Below the pieces are notes generated by a model. The model was not told where the DNA came from. It searched no databases and was given only the letters and a program-made list of their open reading frames with translations. From Tersicoccus sp. Bi-70 (lineage in GTDB: Bacteria; Actinomycetota; Actinomycetes; Actinomycetales; Micrococcaceae): a DNA stretch of 42,081 nucleotides. The position numbers were made by a program, and so were the translations under genes. Below, one piece after another: positions 18,092 to 26,201 of this stretch. How positions within the stretch are numbered: position 1 is the stretch's first letter; each line of letters opens with the position of its first letter. Where the stretch lies: NCBI RefSeq assembly GCF_001968825.1, contig NZ_MIEU01000001.1, positions 1-42,081 on the forward strand, read 5' to 3'.

Positions 18092-19519
18092 ATGGCTTCG
18101 ACCGTCGCTGTCGTCCTGCCCGGAGACGATGTTGCCGGGCGGACGGACGCCGCCCGGGGCGCCATGCTCGGGCTGGCCGTCCGGGCGCTCCGCGACGCGG
18201 GCGTTCACGAGGTGGTGGCTCTGGACGTGCCGGACGGCTACACCGCCACCCCTGGCACCACGCTGCGAGAGACCGACGGTTCCCTCCAGCAAACCCTGAC
18301 CGTCGCGGCGGACACGGCACGGACCGGTCACCACGATCGGATCCTCCTGCATCGCGTCGACCACGCGCTGACCCCTGCCGCCCAGATCGGCCGAGTGCTG
18401 GCGTCCCTCGACGGCGGTGCGGCGGTGACGGTGCCCGTCCTGCCCGTCACCGACACGATCACGGCGGTGACCGACGGGGTGCTCGGCCGCACCGTCGACC
18501 GCGCGGACGTGCGTGCGGTGTGTTCGCCGTGGGGGTTCACGCGTGCCGCGCTCGACCGGGCTGCTGCCGCAGCGACCGACCTGCGGCCGGCACCGGTCGA
18601 CGAGGCGCTACGTCGCGCCGGGACAGCCGGAGCAACACCCGGCCGCGTGTCCGCCGTCCCCGGCAGTCCCGCCGGCGCGTCCCTCGCCGATGAGGTGAGC
18701 CGCCGCCGGCTTGCGCTGGTGCATCGGGATGCCGCGCCGCTGCTGCTCTCGACCGCTCGCCTCACGACGGCGGGCGCAGGCCCCTCCTCGGACGTCCTCC
18801 TCCGGGCCGGACGGGTTGCCGCGGTCGTGCTCGCGGCCGGCTCCGGTACCCGGTTCGGCGCACCCGTCAACAAGGCGTACCTTCCGCTCGGCGGTGAGAC
18901 GGTGCTGGCCCACTCGCTGCGCCTGTTCGCCGGTCTGCGAGCCGTCGGACCGATCGTCCTCGTCGTGCGCGAACAGGACGAGGAGTACGCGCGCACCGTG
19001 GCCGCCGATGTGGGCGTGCCCGTTGAGTTCGTGCGGGGAGGCGCGAGCAGACAGGGGTCCGAGGATGCCGCTCTGGACCATCTCGCGTCGCGGATCGCGG
19101 ACGGCAGCGTCGAGATCGTGGCGATCCATGATTCCGCCCGGCCCCTGACGACGGCCACCCTCTGCCGGGCGGTCCTGTCGGTCGCGGTCCGCGACGGCGG
19201 AGCGGTGCCCGGTGTTCTGCGTACGGAGCTTGCCGTGGTCACGAGCGACGGGACCGAGCTGCTGCCCGACCGCGCGGGCCCCCTGGTCGCCGTCCAGACA
19301 CCCCAGGCGTTCCGTGCCCGGCTGCTGCGGAAGGCCTATGACACGGCGCACGGCGCCGACTTCGAAGGCACCGACACGGCCAGCGTCGTCGCCGCGCACG
19401 GTGGTCTGCGTGCGCGCTGGGTTCCCTCGCCGGCCACCAACCTGAAGATCACGTTCGCCGAGGACCTCCCGCTGGCCGAACATCTGCTCCGCGAACAGGG
19501 CGAGGACCGAGGCGACTGA
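18092..19519 (+). CDS. ispD: IspD with tandem domains: degenerate N-terminal copy plus catalytic C-terminal copy
   Basis: A 475-residue protein, twice the usual 230. Residues 240-475 are a 2-C-methyl-D-erythritol 4-phosphate cytidylyltransferase: LAAGSGTRFG (Arg254), NKAY (Lys261), RGGASRQGS, IHDSARP (Asp347, Arg350), QTPQAF (Thr403) and TNLKIT (Lys452). Residues 1-228 are a second, eroded IspD fold: it has lost the nucleotide loop, the HDAARP aspartate and the NxK lysine, but keeps PVTDTI (Thr122) and TVDR (Arg137). The C-terminal copy in turn has Glu379 where the conserved Thr of the DT pair should be. IspD normally works as a homodimer, so this looks like a single-chain pseudodimer. ATG 18092 follows GGAGG by 5-6 bases. 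It lies on the opposite strand to ispF, cysS and carD. Confidence 0.9.
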   Translation: MASTVAVVLPGDDVAGRTDAARGAMLGLAVRALRDAGVHEVVALDVPDGYTATPGTTLRETDGSLQQTLTVAADTARTGHHDRILLHRVDHALTPAAQIGRVLASLDGGAAVTVPVLPVTDTITAVTDGVLGRTVDRADVRAVCSPWGFTRAALDRAAAAATDLRPAPVDEALRRAGTAGATPGRVSAVPGSPAGASLADEVSRRRLALVHRDAAPLLLSTARLTTAGAGPSSDVLLRAGRVAAVVLAAGSGTRFGAPVNKAYLPLGGETVLAHSLRLFAGLRAVGPIVLVVREQDEEYARTVAADVGVPVEFVRGGASRQGSEDAALDHLASRIADGSVEIVAIHDSARPLTTATLCRAVLSVAVRDGGAVPGVLRTELAVVTSDGTELLPDRAGPLVAVQTPQAFRARLLRKAYDTAHGADFEGTDTASVVAAHGGLRARWVPSPATNLKITFAEDLPLAEHLLREQGEDRGD

Positions 19520-19548
19520 GCCGCGAGCCGAGCGGGCCACGAACGACG

Positions 19549-19580
19549 ACGGGGTCCTCCGCAACAGCGGAGGACCCCGT
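19549..19580 (+). terminator. hairpin between convergent ispD and carD
   Basis: A perfect 14-bp stem, ACGGGGTCCTCCGC and GCGGAGGACCCCGT with an AACA loop, between two converging genes. No T run follows on either strand. Confidence 0.65.
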
Positions 19581-19605
19581 CGGATCGATCGTCGTACCGG
19601 CTGGA

Positions 19606-20097
19606 TCAGGCCGAGGCCAGCACCTCGTCGAGCACGCCGGCAGCCTTCTCCTCGTCGGTCTTCTCGGCGAGCGCCAGCTCGGAGATGAGGATCTGTCGTG
19701 CCTTGGCCAGCATCCGCTTCTCCCCCGCGGACAGGCCGCGGTCGTTGTCGCGGCGCCACAGGTCGCGCACCACTTCGGCCACCTTGACGACGTCGCCGGA
19801 GGCGAGCTTCTCCAGGTTGGCCTTGTAGCGCCGGGACCAGTTGGTCGGCTCTTCGGTGAACTCGGCCCGCAGCACGTCGAACACGTGCTCCAGACCTTCC
19901 TTGCCGACCACATCACGAACGCCGACCAGGTCGACGTTCTCGGCGGGGACCTCGATGGTCAGGTCGCCCTGAGCGACCTTGAGCTTGAGGTACATCTTCT
20001 CTTCGCCGCGAACGGTGCGCAGCTTGATCTCCTCGATCTTCGCTGCCCCGTGGTGGGGGTAAACAACCGTCTCGCCGACCTCGAACACCATATGCAT
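19606..20097 (-). CDS. carD: RNA polymerase-binding transcription factor CarD
   Basis: A 163-residue CarD, which binds the RNA polymerase beta subunit and stabilises open complexes, notably at rRNA promoters. The N-terminal Tudor-like domain ([36 protein letters not shown]) and the DNA-binding helical domain ([40 protein letters not shown]) are almost identical to the mycobacterial protein. AGGGG lies 4-5 bases before ATG 20097; an ATG two codons later is also possible. Adjacent to lpqE as in Mycobacterium. Confidence 0.96.
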   Translation of the reverse strand: MHMVFEVGETVVYPHHGAAKIEEIKLRTVRGEEKMYLKLKVAQGDLTIEVPAENVDLVGVRDVVGKEGLEHVFDVLRAEFTEEPTNWSRRYKANLEKLASGDVVKVAEVVRDLWRRDNDRGLSAGEKRMLAKARQILISELALAEKTDEEKAAGVLDEVLASA

Positions 20098-20117
20098 ATT
20101 CCCCTTTCCCGGAGACG

Positions 20118-20123
20118 AGTTTA
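20118..20123 (-). promoter_or_regulatory. carD -10 box
   Basis: TAAACT on the minus strand in an otherwise GC-rich gap, giving a short leader of about 14 bases that contains the carD ribosome site. No clear -35 box. Confidence 0.45.
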
Positions 20124-20213
20124 TCACGAGCCGTTCCGCCGACTTCGGCGTCATCTCGCGGCTCGGGCCGCCTCGCGGGGGCCGGGCGGGCGCGAGCACG
20201 GCCCGGGAACCGT

Positions 20214-20219
20214 TACGCT
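20214..20219 (+). promoter_or_regulatory. lpqE -10 box
   Basis: TACGCT, with a leader of about 45 bases to the GTG of the lipoprotein gene. No clear -35 box. Confidence 0.4.
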
Positions 20220-20272
20220 GGGAGCTGTTGCCACCCCAACCCCTGAGCACCGTCGATGAGGAGCGCCTGACC

Positions 20273-20830
20273 GTGAGAACCGCTGCGAGCACCCGCCTCC
20301 GCCAGGCCGGCATCGTCCTGGTCGCCTCGCTCTCCGTGCTGGGCGCCTCCGGCTGCCAGGCCGTCAATCCGCAGGACACCCAGATGTCCTACGACCCGTC
20401 CGACGGCGTCGCGGCCACCGTGGGCCAGGTCCAGCTCCGCAACGTCTTCGTCGCCGCGGCGGCGAAGGGCACCCCGGCGCGACTCGGCGGCGCCCTGTTC
20501 AACCAGTCGGACCGTGCGACCACCGTGACGCTGAGCAGCGGCTCCGGGACGCAGTCGACGGTCAAGCTGCCCGCCAACGCGAGCTACTACCTGCAGCAGG
20601 AACCGGCCGTGAACCTCGGTGACGTCGACCAGAACCCGGGCAGCCTCGTCGAGATGAAGCTGACCGAGACCGCGTCCGGCGCCACGTCCACCGTGCGCGT
20701 GCCCGTCGTGGACGGCACCCTCGAGGAGTACCGCACCGTCGTGCCGGGCTCCCCGGCGCCGACCGGCACCCCCACCAGCACCCCGACGGAGACCGCGTCG
20801 GCGAGTGCCACCAGCAGCCCGACCGGCTGA
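20273..20830 (+). CDS. lpqE: LpqE-like lipoprotein
   Basis: A 185-residue predicted lipoprotein. The signal peptide (about residues 10-28) ends in GASGC, a lipobox. The body ([31 protein letters not shown], and a run of beta-strand-like segments) resembles mycobacterial LpqE in layout, and the last 30 residues are a Thr/Ser/Pro tail. Function unknown. GTG 20273 is chosen because it begins the signal peptide and GAGGAG lies upstream; a start 15 codons earlier would add an odd acidic N-terminus. Its place beside carD is the same as lpqE in M. tuberculosis, which supports the name more than the sequence alone does. Confidence 0.75.
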   Translation: MRTAASTRLRQAGIVLVASLSVLGASGCQAVNPQDTQMSYDPSDGVAATVGQVQLRNVFVAAAAKGTPARLGGALFNQSDRATTVTLSSGSGTQSTVKLPANASYYLQQEPAVNLGDVDQNPGSLVEMKLTETASGATSTVRVPVVDGTLEEYRTVVPGSPAPTGTPTSTPTETASASATSSPTG

Positions 20831-20848
20831 CACCTCGCTCCTGCCAGA

Positions 20849-20891
20849 ACGACGAACGCCCCGCCCGGATCACCGAGCGGGGCGTCGTCGT
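20849..20891 (+). terminator. bidirectional terminator between lpqE and regX3
   Basis: ACGACGAACGCCCCGC and GCGGGGCGTCGTCGT form a stem with one bulge around a 12-base loop, between two converging genes, ending in GTT on the plus strand. Confidence 0.65.
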
Positions 20892-20920
20892 TCCCGGGCC
20901 GTCGGCCGGAGTCCCCGGGA

Positions 20921-21601
20921 TCAGACCTCGAACTTGTAGCCGAGGCCCCGCACGGTCACGAGGTGGCGGGGAGCCGACGGGTCCGGCTCGATCTTGGACC
21001 GCAGCCGCTTGACGTGCACGTCGAGGGTCTTGGTGTCGCCGACGTAGTCGGAGCCCCACACCCGGTCGATCAGCTGCCCGCGGGTGAGGACCCGGCCGGC
21101 GTTGCGCAGCAGCATCTCGAGCAGCTCGAACTCCTTCAGTGGCAGGGGCACCTGCTCCCCGGAGACGGTCACGACGTGCCGGTCGACGTCCATCCGCACC
21201 GGCCCGGCCTCGACGGTCGCGCTGATCAGCTCCTCGGGCTCGCCCTGCCGGCGCAGCACCGCCCGCACGCGGGCGACCAGCTCCCGGGACGAGTACGGCT
21301 TGGTGACGTAGTCGTCCGCGCCGAGCTCCAGGCCGACGACCTTGTCGATCTCGGCGTCCTTCGCCGTGAGCATGATGACCGGGACGTTGGAGCGCTGGCG
21401 CAGCTGGCGGCACACCTCGGTACCGGGAAGGCCCGGCAGCATCAGGTCCAGCAGCACGAGATCCGCGCCGTCCCGGTCGAACTCGCTGATCGCGTCGGTG
21501 CCGTTGTCGACGACCGCGACCTCGTAGCCCTCCTTGCCGAGCAGGTAGGACAGCGGGTCGCTGAAGGACTCCTCGTCCTCCACGATCAGGATCTTGCTCA
21601 C
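20921..21601 (-). CDS. regX3: response regulator RegX3
   Basis: A 226-residue OmpR/PhoB-family regulator. The receiver domain has the acidic pair Glu8-Asp9, phospho-acceptor Asp52 in LLDLMLPG, the LTAKD threonine and the KP lysine (VTKPYSS). The winged helix C-terminal domain ends in VRGLGYKFEV. It acts with SenX3 in phosphate starvation control. Its ATG overlaps the senX3 stop (ATGA), so the two are translated together. The neighbourhood (phoU, gpmA) matches the senX3-regX3 region in other actinobacteria and supports the name over a generic PhoP. Confidence 0.93.
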   Translation of the reverse strand: MSKILIVEDEESFSDPLSYLLGKEGYEVAVVDNGTDAISEFDRDGADLVLLDLMLPGLPGTEVCRQLRQRSNVPVIMLTAKDAEIDKVVGLELGADDYVTKPYSSRELVARVRAVLRRQGEPEELISATVEAGPVRMDVDRHVVTVSGEQVPLPLKEFELLEMLLRNAGRVLTRGQLIDRVWGSDYVGDTKTLDVHVKRLRSKIEPDPSAPRHLVTVRGLGYKFEV

Positions 21602-23022
21602 GGGCGGGCTCCTTGGTGCCGGGTGGGGTCGATGGAGGGCGTCACGGGCCGGGACGGAACCCGACCGGAGGCGGATGAAGCGGAGGGGAATGGACCGGAG
21701 GGGGATGAATTGGACGGAGCCGCGCCGGTCCTGGGCGGCGTCGCGCCCGGTGCGAGACCGGACCCCCCGAGCTCGGACGGGATCGGCGACCCGCCGTCGG
21801 GTCGCAGCGCCGGCGCGAGGACGTGCAGGCGGCCGGCGGTCATCGGGCGCCGCGGCCGTTCGGGCCGGGCGTCCCGGTCCTCCAGGCGCGCCCGCTCCTC
21901 GGCGTCGATCTGCGGCAGCCGGACGGTGAAGGTGGACCCGTGGCCGGCCCGGGACCAGACGGTGACCTCGCCGCCGTGCCGGGCGACCACGTGCTTGACG
22001 ATGCTCAGCCCGAGCCCGGTGCCGCCGGTGGCCCGGGACCGGGCCGCGTCGATCCGGTAGAACCGTTCGAAGATGCGGTCCTGCTCCTCCTCCGCGATAC
22101 CGGGCCCCTGGTCGGAGACGGAGACGAGCGCGACGTCGTCGCGGGAGCGCAGCCCTACCCCGATCTTCGAGCCCGGCGGGGAGTAGCGGATGGCGTTGTC
22201 GATGAGGTTGCGGAACGCGGTCATCAGCAGGTCGGCGTCGCCGTGCACGGGCCGCTCGATCCGGCCGCCGACGTCGACCCGGATCTGCCGGGCGTCGGCG
22301 GCGAGCCGGTTCCGGTCCACGGCCTCGGCGATCACCGCGTTCAGGTCGACGATCGACCCGGTGGAGACGACGTCGGCGCTCTGGAGCCGGGAGAGCTCGA
22401 TGATGTCCTGCACGAGCGCGCTGAGCCGGCCGGACTCGCGGTGGATGCGACCGGCGAACCGGCGCACCGCCACCTCGTCGTCGGCGGCGTCGTCGAGCGC
22501 CTCGGAGAGCAGGGAGATGGCGCCCACCGGGGTCTTCAGCTCGTGGGAGACGTTGGCGACGAAGTCGTTGCGCACCTGCTCGGTGCGGATGATCTCGGTG
22601 CGGTCGTCGGCCAGGATGAGGCAGTACTCCGACCCCAGTGGCGCGACCCGGACCTGGACGATGCTGCTCGACTCCCCGAGCGGGCCGCGGGAGAGCTCGA
22701 ACTCCCGTTCCTCGATCACGCCGTCCTGGCGGACGCGGGCGACGATCGCCAGGATCTCGGGATGGACGACGGTGTGCCCGCGCACCAGACCGTGGGCGTA
22801 GGCGGCGGGGCTGGCCCGCACCACGCCGTCGACGTCGTCGACCACGATGAAGGCCATGCCGATCACGGAGAGCACCTGCAGCGCGCCGTCCGGCAGCACC
22901 GGCTCGTCGACGTCCACGACGGAGCGGCGGGCGCGGCCGCTGAACCGGTACGCCAGCAGCCCGACGGCGCCGAGCGCGAGCCCGACCACACCGCCTCCGA
23001 CCGCGAGCACCACCGGATCCAC
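21598..23022 (-). CDS. senX3: sensor histidine kinase SenX3
   Basis: A 474-residue kinase. One membrane segment (residues 5-25), a PAS-like sensor region (SVIGMAFIVVDDVDGVVRAS), the dimerisation box NDFVANVSHELKTPVGAISLL with the phospho-His, and an ATPase domain with NLIDNAIRYSPPG, VSDQGPGIAEEE and GTGLGLSIVKHV. The single N-terminal membrane segment is usual for this family in high-GC actinobacteria. The last 85 residues are a Pro/Ser/Ala/Gly-rich tail not found in the core family and coded in part by a 30-bp repeat. GTG 23022 has TAGACT 6 bases before it (leaderless). Confidence 0.93.
   Translation of the reverse strand: MDPVVLAVGGGVVGLALGAVGLLAYRFSGRARRSVVDVDEPVLPDGALQVLSVIGMAFIVVDDVDGVVRASPAAYAHGLVRGHTVVHPEILAIVARVRQDGVIEEREFELSRGPLGESSSIVQVRVAPLGSEYCLILADDRTEIIRTEQVRNDFVANVSHELKTPVGAISLLSEALDDAADDEVAVRRFAGRIHRESGRLSALVQDIIELSRLQSADVVSTGSIVDLNAVIAEAVDRNRLAADARQIRVDVGGRIERPVHGDADLLMTAFRNLIDNAIRYSPPGSKIGVGLRSRDDVALVSVSDQGPGIAEEEQDRIFERFYRIDAARSRATGGTGLGLSIVKHVVARHGGEVTVWSRAGHGSTFTVRLPQIDAEERARLEDRDARPERPRRPMTAGRLHVLAPALRPDGGSPIPSELGGSGLAPGATPPRTGAAPSNSSPSGPFPSASSASGRVPSRPVTPSIDPTRHQGARP
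21664..21709 (-). repeat. 30-bp direct repeat in the 3' end of senX3
   Basis: ACCGGAGGCGGATGAA (21664-21679) recurs as ACCGGAGGGGGATGAA (21694-21709), 30 bp apart and so in frame. It encodes part of the Ser/Pro/Ala tail of the kinase. Confidence 0.6.
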
Positions 23023-23028
23023 GCGTTC

Positions 23029-23034
23029 AGTCTA
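23029..23034 (-). promoter_or_regulatory. senX3-regX3 leaderless -10 box
   Basis: TAGACT, 6 bases, then the GTG of senX3. Transcription probably starts at the start codon. Confidence 0.55.
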
Positions 23035-23082
23035 GGCACGGCCCGTGGCCCCTCCCGGACCACTCCGCGTCACCGTCGGCCC

Positions 23083-23126
23083 GTTCAGCTAACGTTCACC
23101 TCACCAGCGATTCTCGTTCACACGTG
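23083..23126 (+). promoter_or_regulatory. PHO-box-like direct repeats between senX3 and phoU
   Basis: GTTCA occurs at 23083, 23094 and 23116, that is at exact multiples of 11 bases, as GTTCAGCTAAC, GTTCACCTCAC, a degenerate unit, and GTTCACACGTG. Direct 11-bp repeats of GTTCACC-type are the binding form of PhoP/RegX3-family regulators in actinobacteria. They face phoU and lie 60-100 bases upstream of the senX3 start, so either or both could be controlled. No clear -10 for phoU follows. Confidence 0.6.
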
Positions 23127-23248
23127 ACTGGGAACCTGCTGGTTGGTGTTCCGCCGGATGCCCGGACAGATCGCGCGCCCTCGTTGCTGCGGCAGTCCGC
23201 GTGCGACGGCGGGACCGGGGACGACGGGTCATCACGGAAGGACGCCAC

Positions 23249-23929
23249 GTGCGCAAGGTTTTTCAGGCAGAGCTGCATCAGGTGGGCGACGAGCTCATCC
23301 AGATCGCGACGCTCGTGCGAACCGCGGTGGAGAAGGCCGCGACCGCGTTCGAGAACGCCGACGTCGAGCTCGCCGAGGACGTGATCGCGGCCGACGCGCG
23401 GATCGACTTCCTGCAGACCGAGCTCGACGAGCGGGCCATCGACATCCTGGCCCGGCAGGGCCCGGTGGCCTCGGACCTGCGGATGATCGTCGGTGCCCTG
23501 CGGATGAGCACCTCGCTGGAACGGATGGGCGACCTCGCCCGGCACATCGCCCAGCTGGCCCGCCTGCGCTACCCGCAGCAGGTGATGGCGGAGAGCCTCG
23601 TCGAAGCCTTCCAGGAGATGGCCCGGCTCGACGCCGACATCGCCGGTGCGGTCGTCGAGCTGCTCGACACCCGCGACCTGACCCACGCCTCCCGGATCCA
23701 GAAGCTGAAGGTGCGCATCAACGAGCTGCACCGCAGCGTGTTCGACGCGGTCGCCGAGCCGGGCTGGCAGGAGTCGCCCGCCCGTACCGCCGACGTCGTG
23801 CTGGCCAGCCGGTACTTCGAGCGGTTCGCCGACCACGGCGTCTCCGTCTCCCGCAAGGTCACCTACCTCGTGACCGGCGAGTGGGACCCCGACGCGCTCG
23901 ACAGCCGGGTCGGCGCCGAGGACGCCTGA
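23249..23929 (+). CDS. phoU: phosphate signalling/transport regulator PhoU
   Basis: A 226-residue PhoU with two three-helix PhoU repeats, each carrying the acidic metal-binding pattern: IDFLQTELDERAIDILARQGPVASDLRMIVGALRMSTSLERMGDLARHIA in the first half, and SRYFERFADHGVSVSRKVTYLVTGEW at the end. (Quoted in two parts: DLRMIVGALRMSTSLERMGD and SRYFERFADHGVSVSRK are the key blocks.) It links the Pst transporter with the SenX3-type kinase. GTG 23249 has GGAAGGA 6 bases upstream. Divergent from senX3-regX3 with PHO-box-like repeats between; no pst genes are in the window. Confidence 0.93.
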   Translation: MRKVFQAELHQVGDELIQIATLVRTAVEKAATAFENADVELAEDVIAADARIDFLQTELDERAIDILARQGPVASDLRMIVGALRMSTSLERMGDLARHIAQLARLRYPQQVMAESLVEAFQEMARLDADIAGAVVELLDTRDLTHASRIQKLKVRINELHRSVFDAVAEPGWQESPARTADVVLASRYFERFADHGVSVSRKVTYLVTGEWDPDALDSRVGAEDA

Positions 23930-23955
23930 GCGCACCCGCCACACCACGCATGAGC

Positions 23956-23986
23956 AAGGGCCCCGGACGACACGTCCGGGGCCCTT
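23956..23986 (+). terminator. bidirectional terminator between phoU and gpmA
   Basis: A perfect 14-bp stem, AAGGGCCCCGGACG and CGTCCGGGGCCCTT with an ACA loop, between two converging genes. Confidence 0.8.
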
Positions 23987-24008
23987 CCTCATGTCGACCT
24001 GCCGGTCG

Positions 24009-24761
24009 TTACTTCTTGCCCTGGTTGGCGACGGCCTTGATGGACTCGGCCGCGGCGTCCGGGTCCAGGTAGGTGCCGCCCGCCTTGACCGGCTTGAGGT
24101 CCTCGTCCAGCTCGTAGTGCAGCGGGATGCCGGTGGGGATGTTCAGGCCGGCGATGTCGTCGTCGCTGATGCCGTCCAGGTGCTTGACCAGGGCGCGCAG
24201 CGAGTTGCCGTGCGCGGTGACGAGCACCTTTTTGCCAGCCTTCAGGTCCGCGCTGATGTCGGACTCCCAGTACGGCATCAGCCGCTCGAGCACGTCCTTG
24301 AGGCACTCGGTGCGCGGCACGTCGTCGCCGAGGTCCGCGTAGCGCGGGTCGTGCGCCTGGCTGAACTGGTCCTCGTCGTCGATGGGCGGCGGCGGGGTGT
24401 CGTAGGACCGGCGCCACAGCATGAACTGGTCCTCGCCGAACTCGGCGAGGGTCTGCGCCTTGTCCTTGCCCTGCAGCGCGCCGTAGTGGCGCTCGTTGAG
24501 GCGCCAGTCGCGCTTGACCGGGATCCACAGCCGGTCCGCAGCGTCGAGCGCGAGGTCCGCGGTGACGATCGCCCGGCGCAGCAGCGAGGTGTAGAGGACG
24601 TCGGGCAGCAGGCCGCGCTGGGCCAGCAGCTCGCCCCCGCGCGTCGCCTCCGCGCGTCCCTGGTCGGTGAGCGGCACGTCCACCCACCCGGTGAACAGGT
24701 TCTTCTCGTTCCAGTCGCTCTGCCCGTGACGGAGCAGGATCAGCGTGTGGGTCTGCGTCAT
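24009..24761 (-). CDS. gpmA: 2,3-bisphosphoglycerate-dependent phosphoglycerate mutase
   Basis: A 250-residue glycolytic enzyme that interconverts 3- and 2-phosphoglycerate. [10 protein letters not shown] carries the phospho-His near residue 11, with [37 protein letters not shown] and [15 protein letters not shown] containing the second catalytic His; the C-terminus [13 protein letters not shown] is typical. The ATG at 24761 has CAGACT 6 bases upstream and no ribosome site, so it looks leaderless; the open frame extends left only through non-coding-looking sequence. In mycobacteria the gene also neighbours senX3-regX3. Confidence 0.95.
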   Translation of the reverse strand: MTQTHTLILLRHGQSDWNEKNLFTGWVDVPLTDQGRAEATRGGELLAQRGLLPDVLYTSLLRRAIVTADLALDAADRLWIPVKRDWRLNERHYGALQGKDKAQTLAEFGEDQFMLWRRSYDTPPPPIDDEDQFSQAHDPRYADLGDDVPRTECLKDVLERLMPYWESDISADLKAGKKVLVTAHGNSLRALVKHLDGISDDDIAGLNIPTGIPLHYELDEDLKPVKAGGTYLDPDAAAESIKAVANQGKK

Positions 24762-24767
24762 ACGCTC

Positions 24768-24773
24768 AGTCTG
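24768..24773 (-). promoter_or_regulatory. gpmA leaderless -10 box
   Basis: CAGACT, 6 bases, then ATG: the same box and spacing as at ispF. Confidence 0.45.
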
Positions 24774-24933
24774 CCGCACCGCACCGGCCCGGCCAATCGG
24801 GGTCGGCCGTACGTCGCGACCGGGGGCGGCGCGGCATCGGAACAGCGTCGGCGCGGGGCCCCCGCACCGTCGGACCCTGGCGCGCGCGGTGTGGAACCGC
24901 TCACGATCGACGCCGTGGGCGCGGCGGCGCCCG

Positions 24934-24939
24934 TAGGGT
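24934..24939 (+). promoter_or_regulatory. leaderless -10 box of the methyltransferase-like gene
   Basis: TAGGGT, 6 bases, then the GTG at 24946. Confidence 0.55.
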
Positions 24940-24945
24940 ATCGGG

Positions 24946-25746
24946 GTGCACAGCAGGCCGGTCGGGACGATCACGAGGGGAACCACCGGCCACAACCGGC
25001 TCCGCCGCGTCGATCGATGGCTCGCGGCCACCCACGGGCACCGGCTCCGCGCCGCGGCGGACCCGCTCGTCGTCGACCTCGGTTACGGAGCGCACCCCGC
25101 AACGGCCGTCGAACTGTTCACCCGATTGCGCACGGTCGCCCCGCGCACCGAGCTGGTGGGCCTGGAGATCGATCCGGCTCGGGTCCACCGCGCCCTGCCC
25201 CTGCGGCGGACGGGTCTCGACTTCGCGCTCGGCGGCTTCGAGCTGCCGCTGCCGGGACGCCGGCCGGTGCTGGTCCGGGCGTTCAACGTGCTGCGGCAGT
25301 ACCCCGTCACCGAGGTGCCCGAGCACTGGGACCTGCTCCGGTCCCGGCTCTCCCCCGCCGGGATGGCGGTCGACGGCACCTGCGACGAACTCGGCCGGCG
25401 GGCCACGTGGGTCACCCTCGACACGGACGGTCCCGTGTCCCTGACCCTGTCGATCAAGCTCACCGCCGTAGACCGGCCCTCCGACGTCGCCGAGCGGCTG
25501 CCCAAGGTCCTCATCCACCGGAACGTACCCGGCGAACGGGTGCACCGGTTCCTGCAGGCATTCGACCGGTGCTGGGACGAGGCGGCGCCCGTGGCGTCCT
25601 TCGGGCGCCGGCAGCGGTTCCTGCACGCGTGCGCGGCGATGCGCCGGTCGGGCTGGCCGCTGCTGGACTCCCCCGCGCGGTGGCGGCTCGGGGAGGTGAC
25701 GGTCGCGTGGAGCGCCGTCAGGCCCGGATCACCGGGCGGGGCGTAG
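24946..25746 (+). CDS. class I SAM-dependent methyltransferase-like protein
   Basis: A 266-residue soluble protein. [18 protein letters not shown] near residues 41-58 fits methyltransferase motif I, and [11 protein letters not shown] about 25 residues later fits motif II with its acidic residue for the SAM ribose. The rest ([25 protein letters not shown] and the Trp/Arg-rich C-terminus) shows no substrate signature that I recognise. GTG 24946 is set by the leaderless TAGGGT box. It diverges from gpmA and converges on the DUF2516 gene. The fold call is fairly firm; the substrate is unknown. Confidence 0.75.
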   Translation: MHSRPVGTITRGTTGHNRLRRVDRWLAATHGHRLRAAADPLVVDLGYGAHPATAVELFTRLRTVAPRTELVGLEIDPARVHRALPLRRTGLDFALGGFELPLPGRRPVLVRAFNVLRQYPVTEVPEHWDLLRSRLSPAGMAVDGTCDELGRRATWVTLDTDGPVSLTLSIKLTAVDRPSDVAERLPKVLIHRNVPGERVHRFLQAFDRCWDEAAPVASFGRRQRFLHACAAMRRSGWPLLDSPARWRLGEVTVAWSAVRPGSPGGA

Positions 25747-25754
25747 ACCGGAGC

Positions 25755-25775
25755 CGGGCCGGATCATCCGGCCCG
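25755..25775 (+). terminator. hairpin between convergent genes
   Basis: CGGGCCGG and CCGGCCCG around ATCAT, 8 bases after the methyltransferase-like stop and before the DUF2516 gene end. No T run. Confidence 0.55.
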
Positions 25776-25800
25776 CATCAGTGCCGGGTCGCCCGCGGGG

Positions 25801-26139
25801 TCACCAGGGGCCGTAGGGCCCCGCGTTGCCGGTGGTGCCGCGCACGGACTTCAGGGCGGGGCGCACGTCGGCGAGATACACGCACGACGCGGTCACCGCG
25901 ATCAGCTGGATGAAGACCGGCAGCGCGGCCAGGCCGATGGGATGCGGGATCGAGAGGAAACCGCACGCGGCGGCGGCCGCCGTGATGCCGAGCCAGAAGC
26001 CCTTGGTGCGCTTGAACGCGCGCTGGAAGTCGGTGCCCTTGTTGCGGGCGCAGTCGACGAGCGCCCACAGCTCGATCGCGAACGCGACGAGCGCGAGCAC
26101 CACATAGATGATCATCTGGGACACCACGATGAGCTGCAC
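25801..26139 (-). CDS. small membrane protein, DUF2516 type
   Basis: A 112-residue protein with an N-terminal membrane segment (IIYVVLALVAFAIELWALVDC), a basic cytoplasmic-type loop (RNKGTDFQRAFKRTKGFW), and two further hydrophobic stretches (LGITAAAAACGFL and GLAALPVFIQLIAVTASCVYLADV). The pattern WALVDC...AF.R..KGFW matches the DUF2516 family of actinobacteria, whose function is unknown. The start GTG at 26139 is fixed by TACACT 6 bases before it; the longer open frame would read back into the neighbouring PLP-enzyme gene in the wrong frame. Confidence 0.75.
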   Translation of the reverse strand: MQLIVVSQMIIYVVLALVAFAIELWALVDCARNKGTDFQRAFKRTKGFWLGITAAAAACGFLSIPHPIGLAALPVFIQLIAVTASCVYLADVRPALKSVRGTTGNAGPYGPW

Positions 26140-26145
26140 GCGCCC

Positions 26146-26151
26146 AGTGTA
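26146..26151 (-). promoter_or_regulatory. DUF2516 gene leaderless -10 box
   Basis: TACACT, 6 bases, then GTG, in the 62-base gap after the PLP-enzyme gene: the same box as at cysS. Confidence 0.6.
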
Positions 26152-26201
26152 TCGACGCAGTCCCGGATTACACGGGGAACCGGCCGAGCGCCGGCAACCC
26201 G

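Noticed and set aside
23141-23248. Possible small gene upstream of phoU
   Set aside because: The open frame simply continues into phoU without a ribosome site; the GTG at 23249 has a good one.
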